Positions 1 through 9,081 of a stretch of DNA of 64,000 nucleotides are shown here, piece after piece. The notes under the pieces were generated by a model. That model searched no databases, was not told where the DNA came from, and worked only from the letters and a program-made list of their open reading frames with translations. Position 1 is the first letter of the stretch, and every line of letters starts with the position of its first letter. The stretch is from Bradyrhizobium sp. Rc3b (lineage in GTDB: Bacteria; Pseudomonadota; Alphaproteobacteria; Rhizobiales; Xanthobacteraceae): NCBI RefSeq assembly GCF_900114915.1, contig NZ_FOUS01000003.1, positions 248,001-312,000 of the forward strand. Direction: 5' to 3'. The translations under genes were made by a program, and so were the position numbers.

Positions 1-18
1 CGATCTCGTGAGGACGTC

Positions 19-780
19 ATGAACCATCGCGCCATCCGCGCCATTTATCTGTTCGAAATGGCGCGCACCTGGCGCACGCTGCTGCAAAGCATCGTCTCGC
101 CCGTCGTCTCGACCTCGCTCTATTTCGTGGTGTTCGGCGCCGCGATCGGCTCGCGCATCAGCCAGGTCGAGGGCGTCAGCTACGGCACCTTCATCGTGCC
201 GGGCCTGATCATGCTCTCGGTGCTGACCCAGAGCATCGCCAACGCCTCGTTCGGCATCTACTTCCCGAAATTCACCGGCACGATCTACGAGATCCTGTCG
301 GCGCCGATCTCCTATTTCGAGATCGTGCTCGGCTATGTCGGCGCCGCCGCGACCAAGTCGATCATTTTGGGCCTGATCATCCTGGCAACGGCCGGACTGT
401 TCGTGCCGCTGCATATTCACCATCCGGTCTGGATGCTGGCCTTCCTGGTGCTGACGGCGGTGACGTTCAGCCTGTTCGGCTTCATCATCGGGATCTGGGC
501 CGACGGCTTCGAGAAGCTGCAGATGATCCCGATGCTGGTGGTGACGCCGCTGACCTTCCTCGGCGGCAGCTTCTATTCCATCGACATGCTGCCGCCCACC
601 TGGCGCACGGTGGCGATGCTCAACCCGGTCGTCTATCTGATCTCCGGCTTCCGCTGGAGCTTTTACGAGATCGCGGACGTCAGCATGTCCGTCAGCGTCG
701 GCATGACGCTGGCGTTCCTGGTGATTTGTCTCGTCGTGATCTGGTGGATTTTTCGGACGGGGTATCGGCTGAAGAACTGA
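19..780 (+). CDS. ABC-2 type transporter permease
   Basis: Integral membrane subunit of an ABC-2 type exporter, the family that includes NodJ and drug or polysaccharide exporters. The 253-residue product has an N-terminal cytoplasmic stretch and about six hydrophobic segments. Its last third carries the pattern typical of the family (a [16 protein letters not shown] segment, then a helix after [13 protein letters not shown]). The start has GTGAGGA at good spacing. The ATPase partner should lie immediately upstream, outside the window; the start is placed as in a coupled ATPase-permease operon. Substrate cannot be read from the sequence. Family assignment is firm, specific role open. Confidence 0.88.
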   Translation: MNHRAIRAIYLFEMARTWRTLLQSIVSPVVSTSLYFVVFGAAIGSRISQVEGVSYGTFIVPGLIMLSVLTQSIANASFGIYFPKFTGTIYEILSAPISYFEIVLGYVGAAATKSIILGLIILATAGLFVPLHIHHPVWMLAFLVLTAVTFSLFGFIIGIWADGFEKLQMIPMLVVTPLTFLGGSFYSIDMLPPTWRTVAMLNPVVYLISGFRWSFYEIADVSMSVSVGMTLAFLVICLVVIWWIFRTGYRLKN

Positions 781-787
781 CGCGTCA

Positions 788-1114
788 TCACCGATAACAG
801 TGGAAGCGGTGATACCCGTCATAGTATCCGTGGCAGCGGTGACGGTAGTGACGATGGGGAATGCCGAGCACGCCCTCGACTGCACCAACGGCGCCGCCGA
901 CGCCGGCACCGACGACGCCTCCGACCGCGCCGCCCACGGGGCCGGCAATCCGGTTGCCCTCGTACGAACCTTCCTGGGCGCCGCGGACGATGCCCTGGGC
1001 GTGGCCGGCCTGCGGCAGCGCCAACAGCGCGAGCAGGATGGCGGCGGCCGCGAACACCAGACGGAAGGCTGAACCGGCCGGCGACGGCGCGGCGGCGATG
1101 CGGGCTTTGTTCAT
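788..1114 (-). CDS. small exported glycine-zipper protein
   Basis: Predicted exported protein of 108 residues with no recognised function. An N-terminal signal segment (hydrophobic FAAAAILLALLALPQAG, cut after HAQ) is followed by a glycine- and valine-rich stretch (GGAVGGVVGAGVGGAVGAV) like a glycine zipper. It ends in a His-, Tyr- and Arg-rich tail with two Cys. The frame is open for 25 more residues upstream, but the ATG at 1114 gives a proper signal peptide and was chosen. It is convergent with the ABC permease. Small proteins with a glycine zipper and a His/Tyr/Arg/Cys tail are common in Bradyrhizobium; a role at the envelope is inference. Confidence 0.6.
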   Translation of the reverse strand: MNKARIAAAPSPAGSAFRLVFAAAAILLALLALPQAGHAQGIVRGAQEGSYEGNRIAGPVGGAVGGVVGAGVGGAVGAVEGVLGIPHRHYRHRCHGYYDGYHRFHCYR

Positions 1115-1418
1115 CTTCGATCCCAAACGGTGAATGGCGGCGAGCGCCGCCTGTCGAGGCAGGTGATCGTCAACGCACCGGTCGGCCAAATGGTTGCGCC
1201 TTTGTGACGAATTGTCGGCGTTGTGAATGGGGCACCGCTCGCGAAAATGTCAGCTTCGCCGCGCGCGGCGCGGCACAAAGCGGCCTTGCTTACGCCTCGC
1301 GCCGCGTTAACGATGGGCAGGCAGGCCGCTGGAACGAAAGCCGGATTGCAGGCATATTGCACGCCGGGGACGGAGAGCCGCGGCGCCTAGCGTGAACAGG
1401 CCGGAGGCCAGGATTCAA
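1115..1418. other. divergent intergenic region, no gene seen
   Basis: About 300 bases between two divergent genes for exported proteins, so it should hold both promoters. A GTTAAC hexamer lies near 1305. Short frames in it have no credible codon use or ribosome site. No RNA gene or repeat recognised. Confidence 0.5.
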
Positions 1419-2213
1419 ATGCGTTTCCAGATGCGTTCATTTTTTATCGCTTTCACCTCACTGATGCTTTTGAGCGCAGGCAGCGCGCAAGCCAAGGTCG
1501 AGATCACCGTCGACAAGGACAATCAGCAGATGACCGTCGCCGTCGACGGCGTCGCGCGGTATCACTGGCCGGTGTCGACCGGCATCCCCTCGCGCGAAAC
1601 GCCGAACGGCGCATTCCGCGCCTTCCGCATGGAAGAGGATCACTATTCCAAGGAATTCGACGACGCACCGATGCCTCACGCGATCTTCTTCACCAAAGTC
1701 GGCCACGCCATCCATGGCACCGACTCGGTCGGCCGTCTCGGTTCGCCGGCGTCCCACGGCTGCGTTCGGCTGTCGCGCCAGAATGCTTCGACGCTCTATG
1801 CGCTGGTGCAGCAGCAGGGCGTGCTCAACACCTCGGTGACGCTGACCGGCTCGGCGCAGGTGGCGCTGGCGCGCAATCCGCGCGGCCGCACCAACAATGC
1901 AGTCGCCCGCGCGCCGCAGCAGCCTGCCGAAGAGCAGTACGCGACCACCGGCGATCCCGTGAACCTGACGCCGCCAGCGCAGCCCGCCCGCCGCTACATG
2001 CCGCAGGACGACAACTACATCTATCCCGCCGACGGCAGCGATACCGGCGCGCGCTATCCGGCACCGCGCGGCACACGCCCGCTCTATGATGCGCAGGTCT
2101 ATCAGCAGCAGCCGCGTCCCTATTACGACCAAGGCTCCGGCCAGCAGGGCTATTACTATCAGCCGCAGCCGCGGCAGGTTTACCAGCCGCGCGGCTATTA
2201 CTATCAGAACTGA
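1419..2213 (+). CDS. L,D-transpeptidase (YkuD domain), exported
   Basis: Periplasmic enzyme that forms 3-3 cross-links in peptidoglycan or links proteins to it. The protein has a signal peptide (RSFFIAFTSLMLLSAGSAQA), then a YkuD domain from about residue 28 to 140. That domain holds the diagnostic His (AIHGTDS, near 99) and the catalytic SHGCVRL (Cys near 115). The C-terminal 120 residues are low complexity, rich in Pro, Gln and Tyr. The start at 1419 has AGGA five bases upstream; a GTG at 1392 would add nine residues ahead of the signal peptide. The gene stands alone. Fold and catalytic residues are clear; the exact cross-link made is not. Confidence 0.88.
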   Translation: MRFQMRSFFIAFTSLMLLSAGSAQAKVEITVDKDNQQMTVAVDGVARYHWPVSTGIPSRETPNGAFRAFRMEEDHYSKEFDDAPMPHAIFFTKVGHAIHGTDSVGRLGSPASHGCVRLSRQNASTLYALVQQQGVLNTSVTLTGSAQVALARNPRGRTNNAVARAPQQPAEEQYATTGDPVNLTPPAQPARRYMPQDDNYIYPADGSDTGARYPAPRGTRPLYDAQVYQQQPRPYYDQGSGQQGYYYQPQPRQVYQPRGYYYQN

Positions 2214-2215
2214 CG

Positions 2216-3478
2216 CTATCTGAACGCGGCGTCGCCGCGTTCCACGATCTTTCGCGCAGCATCGACAAAGGCGCGTGCGACCGGCTCGAGAATCCCGGGC
2301 CCGGTCGCTGCGAGGTCGTCCGACGGCGTGTGGAAGGTGCGATGGCGGCCGGCCATGCCGAGGAAGTTGGCGTAGCCCGCCGCGTGCACATCGCGCAGCT
2401 CGCCGACCGCCTGCTTCTCCGTCACCAGGCGTTTGGCCGCGACCTTGGCAAAGGCCTCATCGGTCAGCGCAACCGCGGATTTGCTGAGCACGAGATAACG
2501 TTCTTCCTCGGGCCGATCGGTGCGGACACCTTCCGCAAAGCCGTAGCACGCATTCGACGAGCCGAAGTGAATCCACGCCAGCGTGTCCTTCGGTGTCGGG
2601 GCGCCGTGCTTCAGGAACAGCTCCATGCCGCCATGGCCGATCTCGTGGCCGGCGGTGGCGATGAAGACAAAATGCGCCGGCCATTTCTCGGCAGCGATGA
2701 TGCGTGCCAGCGCGAGGAAGTTGGCAATGCCGGGCCCGCGCTCGCAGACGCAACTATACCAGCCGGTCATCGGCGTGGAGACCACGACGGTCGGCCCCCG
2801 GCCGGCGCCGATCTCGGCGATGACGTTGCGGCCGGTGACATCGCGTTCGTAGCGGCCCTTGACGTCGAAGCTGACGGGCGTGCCTTCGGCGAGCGCGCGC
2901 TCGAACGTCGCTTTCGACCTGGCCCCGACCACGATCACCGGCACCGGCCAGGGCGCATCCTCCTGCGTGACATTGTAGGCGAAGCGATCGTCGGCGGGAT
3001 TGCCGATCATCAGCAGGATCGCGGCCGGCTTCTTCGCCGCCGCTTCAGCGACGGCCGCACGATGGGTCGGCCCCAGATAGGCTCCCCGGTCGAATGGCAG
3101 ATCGAGCATCAGGATCTTGCCGACGACATCGCCATCACGTGCGAGCGACGCCGACAGGTGGAAGCTCGCTCTGTCCTCCGGCGGCCACCAGAATGGGGTC
3201 GCCTCGACACGGATACCGGCGGCTTCAGCGCTGGCCTGCTCGACGACATATTGGCGACCCAGCACGACGGGCTGGAAGCTGATCGCAAAGCCCGCGGCCG
3301 CAAGCTCGCCGGCAATCCAGTCGGCGGTCCCGCGATCGCCGGCAGAGCCGAAGCGGTGCAGACCGAAGGAGGCATAGCGCGCCACATCTTCATAGAGACT
3401 CGCGCCCGATAGCAGGTCCTTGGCTGTGGCCTGTCCGACCATGAGAACCGCCATCGCTCCGATGAAGACAAGCCGCAT
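2216..3478 (-). CDS. exported M28-family-like protein with altered metal ligands
   Basis: Exported protein of 420 residues resembling M28 (aminopeptidase Y/ PA-domain type) peptidases. The signal peptide is MRLVFIGAMAVLMVGQATA. Residues about 110-210 look like a PA-type insert and the rest like the M28 core, ending with the family's typical FHTPSDD. The usual zinc-binding HxD site is replaced by TPMTGW, and the usual Glu-Glu pair by HEIGHGG. It may therefore be inactive or use another chemistry. ATG at 3478 is preceded by AGGGAG at ideal spacing; an ATG at 3499 is also possible. The gene diverges from the glycerophosphodiesterase gene. Confidence 0.65.
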   Translation of the reverse strand: MRLVFIGAMAVLMVGQATAKDLLSGASLYEDVARYASFGLHRFGSAGDRGTADWIAGELAAAGFAISFQPVVLGRQYVVEQASAEAAGIRVEATPFWWPPEDRASFHLSASLARDGDVVGKILMLDLPFDRGAYLGPTHRAAVAEAAAKKPAAILLMIGNPADDRFAYNVTQEDAPWPVPVIVVGARSKATFERALAEGTPVSFDVKGRYERDVTGRNVIAEIGAGRGPTVVVSTPMTGWYSCVCERGPGIANFLALARIIAAEKWPAHFVFIATAGHEIGHGGMELFLKHGAPTPKDTLAWIHFGSSNACYGFAEGVRTDRPEEERYLVLSKSAVALTDEAFAKVAAKRLVTEKQAVGELRDVHAAGYANFLGMAGRHRTFHTPSDDLAATGPGILEPVARAFVDAARKIVERGDAAFR

Positions 3479-3609
3479 GCAAGTGGCTCCCTGTATCATT
3501 GCTTTTTTTGCGACAGTTTCCGCCTTCCACGGCCGCCGTCAACCGCGAGACTGGACGAAACGCGCAAAGATTTCATAAGCTCCTGTTTTCACGAGCGCTG
3601 CGATCCCCG

Positions 3610-4605
3610 ATGCCGTCACGTGCCGCGACGATCCTGACCGTGCTCTCGGTTCTCATTGCAGGACAAGCCATGGCTATTGATATGGCCTTTGATATCGAGG
3701 CGCATCGCGGCGGGCGGGCTCTACTGCCGGAAAACACCCTGCCAGCCTTCGCCAACGCGCTGTCGATGGGTGTTGACACGCTGGAGCTCGATGTCGGCGT
3801 GACCGCGGACGGTGAGGTCGTCGTCTCGCATGAGCGCGGGCTCAATCCTGATCTCGCACGCGGCGTCGGCGGGACTTACATTGCTCCGCCCGGCACGCCT
3901 TTGGTAAAACTGCGGCTGGACGAGGTCAGGACCTATGACGTCGGCCAAATCCGGCCGGACAGTGCCTATGCGAAGCAATTCCCCGACCAGCGCGCCCTGC
4001 CGGGGACACGCATTCCCACCCTGAGCGAGCTGTTCGCGCTGGTGCGCAAGTCTGGCAACTCGCGTGTGCGCTTCAACATCGAGACCAAGATCGATCCGAA
4101 CCGCCCCGACGAAACGCTCGACCCGCAAGCCTTTGTCACGAAGCTGCTGGGACTGATCGAGACCGAAACGTTTTCCGACAGGGTCATGATCCAATCCTTC
4201 GACTGGAGAACCCTGCAGCTCGTCCAGCAGCAGGCGCCGAAGATACCGACCGTGTACCTGACGCTCCAGCGCGGCACGGGCCAGACAGTCGCGCTGGACA
4301 AAGCCACCAATTGGACGGCGGGCTTCAGCCCGACCGATCACGGCAGCTCGCTGCCACGGACGATCAAGGCGGCGGGCGGCACGATCTGGTCGCCCAATTT
4401 CGGTGACGTGACGGCGGCGCTCATCGCGGAGGCCCACAAACTCGGATTGCGCGTCGTGGTGTGGACGGTCAACAAGCGCGAAGACATGGCGCGGATGATG
4501 GAGCTCGGCGTCGACGGCATCATTTCCGACAGGCCCGACCTGCTGCGGGAGGTTGCCGGCGAGAAGGGCGTTGTGCTGCCGGCGGGGACGCCGGTCGAGC
4601 CGTAA
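3610..4605 (+). CDS. glycerophosphodiester phosphodiesterase, exported
   Basis: Hydrolyses glycerophosphodiesters to glycerol 3-phosphate and an alcohol, probably in the periplasm. A signal peptide (ILTVLSVLIAGQAMA) precedes the GDPD TIM-barrel. The barrel shows EAHRGGRALLPENT with catalytic His and Arg, then LELDVGVTADGEVVVSHE with metal-binding Glu, Asp and second His. Later come NIETKID and the C-terminal VVVWTVNKREDM...GVDGIISDRPD, all typical. The frame is open from 3499, but the ATG at 3610 begins a proper signal peptide and gives 331 residues, the usual family size. Resembles GlpQ/UgpQ-type enzymes; the subtype is not assigned. Confidence 0.88.
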   Translation: MPSRAATILTVLSVLIAGQAMAIDMAFDIEAHRGGRALLPENTLPAFANALSMGVDTLELDVGVTADGEVVVSHERGLNPDLARGVGGTYIAPPGTPLVKLRLDEVRTYDVGQIRPDSAYAKQFPDQRALPGTRIPTLSELFALVRKSGNSRVRFNIETKIDPNRPDETLDPQAFVTKLLGLIETETFSDRVMIQSFDWRTLQLVQQQAPKIPTVYLTLQRGTGQTVALDKATNWTAGFSPTDHGSSLPRTIKAAGGTIWSPNFGDVTAALIAEAHKLGLRVVVWTVNKREDMARMMELGVDGIISDRPDLLREVAGEKGVVLPAGTPVEP

Positions 4606-4615
4606 CCGTCGGTCT

Positions 4616-4670
4616 CGTGTCCCGGACGCGGTGCAGCGCGCAACGCTACTGCGCTGCGTCCGGGGGCACG
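4616..4670. repeat. intergenic palindromic repeat, family A (short copy)
   Basis: Hairpin whose arms contain GTCCCGGACGC and GCGTCCGGG, just after the GDPD gene. Related copies at 16456, 30208 and 31569 share the outer arms but have a longer centre. It may end transcription between the two convergent genes. Confidence 0.7.
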
Positions 4671-4690
4671 GAGACGATTGTCGTGCCGCC

Positions 4691-6970
4691 CTACTCTCCG
4701 TTCTTCAAACGCCGGTACAAGGCGCCCAGGATGTTGGAATAGTCGTCGGTCCAGACCCGCACCCTGTCGTCGGCTTCGGTCTGCTCCCAGACCTTCGAGG
4801 ACGCGAGCCGACCGATGTCGGCCTCATCGCGCGCGGAGATGACGACGTCGGTCGAGAAGATGTAGTCGCCATCGCGCCCGGAATCCTCGTTGAAGACCCA
4901 GCTCTTGAGATCGTTGGCGTCGGCGATGCCGACCACGACGGTCTCGAGATCGAGGTGCCGGTTGGAGACGTGCATCACCACGGCCCCGTGCGGCGCGAGC
5001 TTGTCCTTGTAGATCTTCATCGCCTCTTCGGTGGCGAGATGAATCGGGATCGCATCCGACGAATAGGCATCGACGACGATGAGGTCGTAGGCGCCGTCGG
5101 GCTCCTTGGCGAAGGTGAGGCGCGCATCGCCGATCACCGGCTTCATGTCCGGCAGGCAGCTCGAGATGTAGCGGAAATTTTTGGGGTCACGCGCAGCATC
5201 CACCATCGACTGGTCGATCTCGAAGAATTTCCAGTCCTCACCAGGTTCGGCGGCGCAGGCGAGCGTGCCCGATCCGACGCCGATCGCGGCGACCTTGAGC
5301 GGCGCGCCCTTGCGCTCGCGGATCGCGCTGACGGCCTGACCGATGCCGCCGTCCTTGTGATAGTAGGTGATCGGCTCGGGCCGACCGGTGACCGGCGTGC
5401 CGTCATTGTTGCGGAAGCGCTCGGCGCCGTGGATGGTGGTGCCGTGCATCAGCACGTGGAAATAGCCGCCGGGCGTCACCACGATCTTGTGCACGCCGAA
5501 GAAGCTGCGCACCGTCGTAACGCGACCTTCGTCCGCGGGATAAACCCGGATCAACGCCAGCGCGAGCGCTACGGTGGCGAAGATCTTCCAGCGGCCGGCA
5601 TTGAGCGCCAGCGCCAGCAGCGCGGCGAGCACGCCGACGGCGCCGGCGACCCAGACGCGGTGATCCTCCAACCAGGTCGAGAGGCCGCCAGTGGTGTAGG
5701 ACGGCGCAACCAGCGCAACCGCGAGCGCGGCGAGCACCAGCCAATACCATTTGACGACACCTGCGAGACGCTCACTCGCGGACGGCCGGCACAGCGCGGC
5801 AAGCGCGATCAGGATCGGGTATTCGGCGATCCACGAGAAGGTGAAGGGAGCAACGAGGCCAGCAAAGAGACCGCCGACCATGCCGCCGAACGACAGCGCG
5901 ACATAAAAACCGGTGAGATATCTGGCGGCCGGCCGCGTCCGCGCCAGCTCGCCGTGACAGGCCATGGCGATGACGAAGAAGCAGAGTTGATGGCCGCCGA
6001 GTGTCAGCAGCAAATTCTGCTCGCCGCCGAAGGCGAGCAGAACGATGACGCCCGCGATCGCGACCGGCTGCAGCATCAACATCCATTTGTGCGGCAGCAA
6101 CGGCCGCGACTGGAACACCACGACCCAGGTGAGCAGATAAAGCGACAACGGCAGCACCCATAGCAACGGCGCCGCAGCGACGTCGGTCGAGATGTGCGCG
6201 GTGACCGCGATGAGCAGGCCCGAAGGCACCGCGGCGAGGAAGATCCAGCGCAGCCGCGTCACGATATCAGGCGCCGGCGCGTTGACGTCCTCGGTTCGCG
6301 CATCGGCCACCGCCAGCTTCGGCGAGCGCAACAGCAGCACGCCGCAGGCGGCGATCAGGAGGATTAGCAAGCCATAGCCACCGGTCCAGAGCCGGTTCTG
6401 CGCATGCAGCGTGAACATCGGCTCCAGCAGGAACGGATAGGACAGCAACGCCAGGAAGCTGCCGATGTTGGAGGAGGCGTAGAGGAAGTAGGGATCGTGC
6501 CCGGCGGGATGGCCGGTGCGGACGAACCAGGCCTGCAGCAGCGGATTGTTGGCGGCGAGCGCAAAGAACGGCAGGCCGATCGAGACCACGAACAGGCCGA
6601 GCAGCCAGAACGCATAGCCCGAAGCGGGCGGCTCGCCATAGGCGGACGCAATGCCGAGCGGCAGCGTGGCGAAGGCCGCGATCAGCAGCAGCAGATGCAC
6701 CGCCACCGGCACGACGCGGCTCCTCGCCTGCATCAACAGATGCGCATAGGCATAGCCCGCCAGCAGCAGCGACTGGAAGAACACCATCGCCACCGACCAC
6801 ACCGCCGGCGAGCCGCCGAGCCGCGGCAGCACCATCTTCGTGAACAGCGGCTGCACCGAGAACAGCAGCAGCGCGCTGACGAAGATCGCAGCGGTGTAGA
6901 CCGTCAGCAGCAGCCGGTTGCGCGAGGCGGACGGCTGCTCCGTGGCGGCAGGTTGCACGATCGAATCCAT
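4691..6970 (-). CDS. membrane protein fused to a spermidine synthase-like domain
   Basis: A 759-residue two-part protein. Residues about 20-490 hold roughly a dozen hydrophobic segments, of the transporter-like kind annotated as fused MFS/spermidine synthase. Residues about 510-740 form a spermidine synthase-like methyltransferase fold: AIGVGSGTLACAAEPG as the nucleotide-type loop, FEIDQSMVDAA, then VVDAYSSDAIPIHL. The DAYSSDAIP motif replaces the catalytic region of true spermidine synthases, so polyamine synthesis is not assured. The start is ATG at 6970 with a GGAGCTTCC-like site upstream. It stands alone, followed by a family B repeat on its 5' side. Substrate unknown. Confidence 0.8.
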   Translation of the reverse strand: MDSIVQPAATEQPSASRNRLLLTVYTAAIFVSALLLFSVQPLFTKMVLPRLGGSPAVWSVAMVFFQSLLLAGYAYAHLLMQARSRVVPVAVHLLLLIAAFATLPLGIASAYGEPPASGYAFWLLGLFVVSIGLPFFALAANNPLLQAWFVRTGHPAGHDPYFLYASSNIGSFLALLSYPFLLEPMFTLHAQNRLWTGGYGLLILLIAACGVLLLRSPKLAVADARTEDVNAPAPDIVTRLRWIFLAAVPSGLLIAVTAHISTDVAAAPLLWVLPLSLYLLTWVVVFQSRPLLPHKWMLMLQPVAIAGVIVLLAFGGEQNLLLTLGGHQLCFFVIAMACHGELARTRPAARYLTGFYVALSFGGMVGGLFAGLVAPFTFSWIAEYPILIALAALCRPSASERLAGVVKWYWLVLAALAVALVAPSYTTGGLSTWLEDHRVWVAGAVGVLAALLALALNAGRWKIFATVALALALIRVYPADEGRVTTVRSFFGVHKIVVTPGGYFHVLMHGTTIHGAERFRNNDGTPVTGRPEPITYYHKDGGIGQAVSAIRERKGAPLKVAAIGVGSGTLACAAEPGEDWKFFEIDQSMVDAARDPKNFRYISSCLPDMKPVIGDARLTFAKEPDGAYDLIVVDAYSSDAIPIHLATEEAMKIYKDKLAPHGAVVMHVSNRHLDLETVVVGIADANDLKSWVFNEDSGRDGDYIFSTDVVISARDEADIGRLASSKVWEQTEADDRVRVWTDDYSNILGALYRRLKNGE

Positions 6971-7088
6971 GGAAGCTCCAGCCTACATTCCCCGGCGGGC
7001 GCCGGACGCGCGCAATGGAGCACAAGGCGCCTGAACGGGCAATAAAGGCACTCGTGATGTTGCAGCGAGGAATGCCTGATATAGAGAT

Positions 7089-7186
7089 GTCATTCCGGGG
7101 CGCGCGAAGCGCGAACCCGGAACCTCGAGATTCTCCGGTGCGGAGCCCGCACCATAGTTCGATGCTGCGCATCGCCCCGGAATGAC
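7089..7186. repeat. intergenic palindromic repeat, family B
   Basis: Starts GTCATTCCGGGGCG and ends with CCCCGGAATGAC, with internal CCGGAACCTCGAGATTC. Same family as 26336-26411 and 60458-60562. It lies between two divergent genes. Confidence 0.8.
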
Positions 7187-7198
7187 GCCAGGGAAATC

Positions 7199-8809
7199 AT
7201 GACCGAGACCGACGTCGTCATCATTGGCGCTGGCCATAACGGCCTCACTTGCGCCGCCTATCTCGCGATGGCGGGCCTGCGCGTGCGCGTGGTCGAGCGC
7301 CGCAAGGTGGTCGGCGGCGCCGCAGTCACGGAGGAGTTTCACCCCGGATTCCGCAATTCGGTCGCGGCCTACACTGTGAGCCTGCTCAATCCGCAAGTGA
7401 TCCGCGACCTCAAGCTCACTGAACAGGGCCTGCGGATCGTCGAACGGCGCGCCCAGAACTTTCTGCCCGCGCCGGATGCCAGCTATCTCCTCACCGGCGA
7501 AGGGCGGACAAAGCCATCAGTCGCACGGCTGAGCGCGCATGACGCAGACGCGCTCGACGGATTTTCGCGCGAGCTGGAAGACATCGCCGACGTGCTGCGG
7601 CAGTTCGTGCTTCGCGCGCCGCCGAACCTCGTCGACGGCTTTGGCACAGCGGCCGTTCGCGAAGGCGTCAACGCCTGGAAGACCGCCAACATCCTGCGCG
7701 GTCTCACGCTGGAACAGAGCCGCAGCCTGCTCGATCTCTTCACCCGCTCGGCCGGCGAGATGCTGGACGAGCGCTTCGAGCATGATCTGGTCAAGGCCCT
7801 GTTCGGCTTCGACGCCATCGTCGGCAACTATGCCAGCCCCTACGCCGCCGGCTCGGCCTATGTGATGCTGCATCACGCCTTCGGCGAGGTGAACGGCAAG
7901 AAGGGGGTCTGGGGCCACGCCATCGGCGGCATGGGCGCGATCACGCAGGCGATGGCGCGCACAGCGCGCGATCGGGGCGTCATGATCGACACCGATGCCG
8001 GCGTCCGTGAGATCATCGTCGAGCGCGACCGCGCCGTCGGAATCGTGCTGGAGAACGGTTCAACCATCCGCGCGAAATATGTCGCGGCCAATGTCAATCC
8101 AAAGCTGCTTTACACGCGGCTGGTCGCGGCCGACGCGCTCCCTGCGGACTTCCTTGCCCGCATCCGGCACTGGAAGAACGGCTCCGGCACCTTCCGCATG
8201 AACGTTGCGCTGGACTGCCTGCCCTCCTTCACGGCGCTGCCGGGCGAGGGCGATCATCTCAGCTCCGGCATCATCCTGGCGCCGAGCCTCGGCTACATGG
8301 ACCGCGCTTATCTCGATGCGCGGGCGCAGGGCTGGAGCCGGGAGCCGGTCGTCGAGATGCTGATCCCCTCGACGCTCGACGACACGCTGGCCTCAGCTGG
8401 AAAGCACGTCGCCAGCCTGTTCTGCCAGCACGTCGCGCCGGAGCTTCCCGATGGAAAGTCGTGGGACGACCATCGCGAAGAGGTCGCCGATCTCATGATC
8501 GCGACGGTGGACAAATACGCGCCGGGTTTTGCGGCGAGTGTGCTGGGCCGCCAGATCCTGTCCCCGCTCGATCTCGAACGGCAGTTCGGCCTCCTCGGCG
8601 GCGATATCTTCCATGGCGCGCTGACGCTGAACCAGCTGTTCTCGGCGCGGCCGATGCTGGGCCATGCCGATTATCGCGGGCCGTTGAAGGGCCTCTACCA
8701 TTGCGGCTCCGGCGCCCATCCCGGCGGCGGCGTCACCGGTGCGCCCGGCCATAACGCCGCGCAGACGATCTTGAGAGATCACCGGTCGCTGTTCGGAAGC
8801 CGTGGATAG
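7199..8809 (+). CDS. FAD-dependent oxidoreductase, phytoene desaturase / PYROXD2-like
   Basis: Flavin amine oxidase superfamily protein of 536 residues. An N-terminal Rossmann site (VVIIGAGHNGLTCAAYLA, residues 6-23, then VVERRKVVGGAAVTEEF) binds FAD. The C-terminal end (LYHCGSGAHPGGGVTGAPGH) is the second FAD-contact motif shared with carotenoid desaturases and PYROXD2. No carotenoid biosynthesis genes are nearby, so a carotenoid substrate is not supported; PYROXD2-like is the better label. The ATG has AGGGAAATC just upstream and lies 12 bases after a family B repeat. The gene appears monocistronic. Confidence 0.85.
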   Translation: MTETDVVIIGAGHNGLTCAAYLAMAGLRVRVVERRKVVGGAAVTEEFHPGFRNSVAAYTVSLLNPQVIRDLKLTEQGLRIVERRAQNFLPAPDASYLLTGEGRTKPSVARLSAHDADALDGFSRELEDIADVLRQFVLRAPPNLVDGFGTAAVREGVNAWKTANILRGLTLEQSRSLLDLFTRSAGEMLDERFEHDLVKALFGFDAIVGNYASPYAAGSAYVMLHHAFGEVNGKKGVWGHAIGGMGAITQAMARTARDRGVMIDTDAGVREIIVERDRAVGIVLENGSTIRAKYVAANVNPKLLYTRLVAADALPADFLARIRHWKNGSGTFRMNVALDCLPSFTALPGEGDHLSSGIILAPSLGYMDRAYLDARAQGWSREPVVEMLIPSTLDDTLASAGKHVASLFCQHVAPELPDGKSWDDHREEVADLMIATVDKYAPGFAASVLGRQILSPLDLERQFGLLGGDIFHGALTLNQLFSARPMLGHADYRGPLKGLYHCGSGAHPGGGVTGAPGHNAAQTILRDHRSLFGSRG

Positions 8810-8957
8810 GTCTGTGGATGAGCTGTGGACTGGCCGTTGAATGATCTGTGGTCAGACCGAGGATACATGGGCCAGAACGCCGGGACCGAATTTGGGGAAA
8901 GCCGGTGGATAATCGCGGGACAAGCGGGTGGACGGCGTCCCGGCAAGCGGTGGACAA
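8802..8957 (+). promoter_or_regulatory. cluster of seven DnaA-box-like TGTGGAT motifs
   Basis: Seven copies of a GTGGA/T core in one orientation lie at 8802, 8813, 8824, 8847, 8904, 8927 and 8949. The best two are TGTGGATG and GGTGGATAA. The DnaA box read on this strand is TGTGGATAA, so most copies differ from it by one to three bases. The first overlaps the stop codon of the oxidoreductase gene. Function is inference; it could bind DnaA or simply be a local repeat. Confidence 0.4.
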
Positions 8958-9081
8958 TTTGTGAAGATCACTGAGAACGCTCGCCCGAAAACGACCTCGC
9001 CCGCCAGGGTATCCCCTCGCGGGCGGTGATCAGGAAAAACCTCAAAGAAAAATAGCCCCCGCTGGGAAATGGAGGCGGAAT

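Noticed and set aside
1..22. Possible end of an upstream ABC ATPase (frame ending TGA at 20-22)
   Set aside because: Only six codons are visible and an alternative stop exists at 9-11, so the reading frame cannot be decided.
4553..6163. 536-codon plus-strand frame opposite the spermidine synthase-like gene
   Set aside because: Its composition (Asp, Arg, His and Gly rich) is typical of an antisense shadow in GC-rich DNA; no domain recognised.
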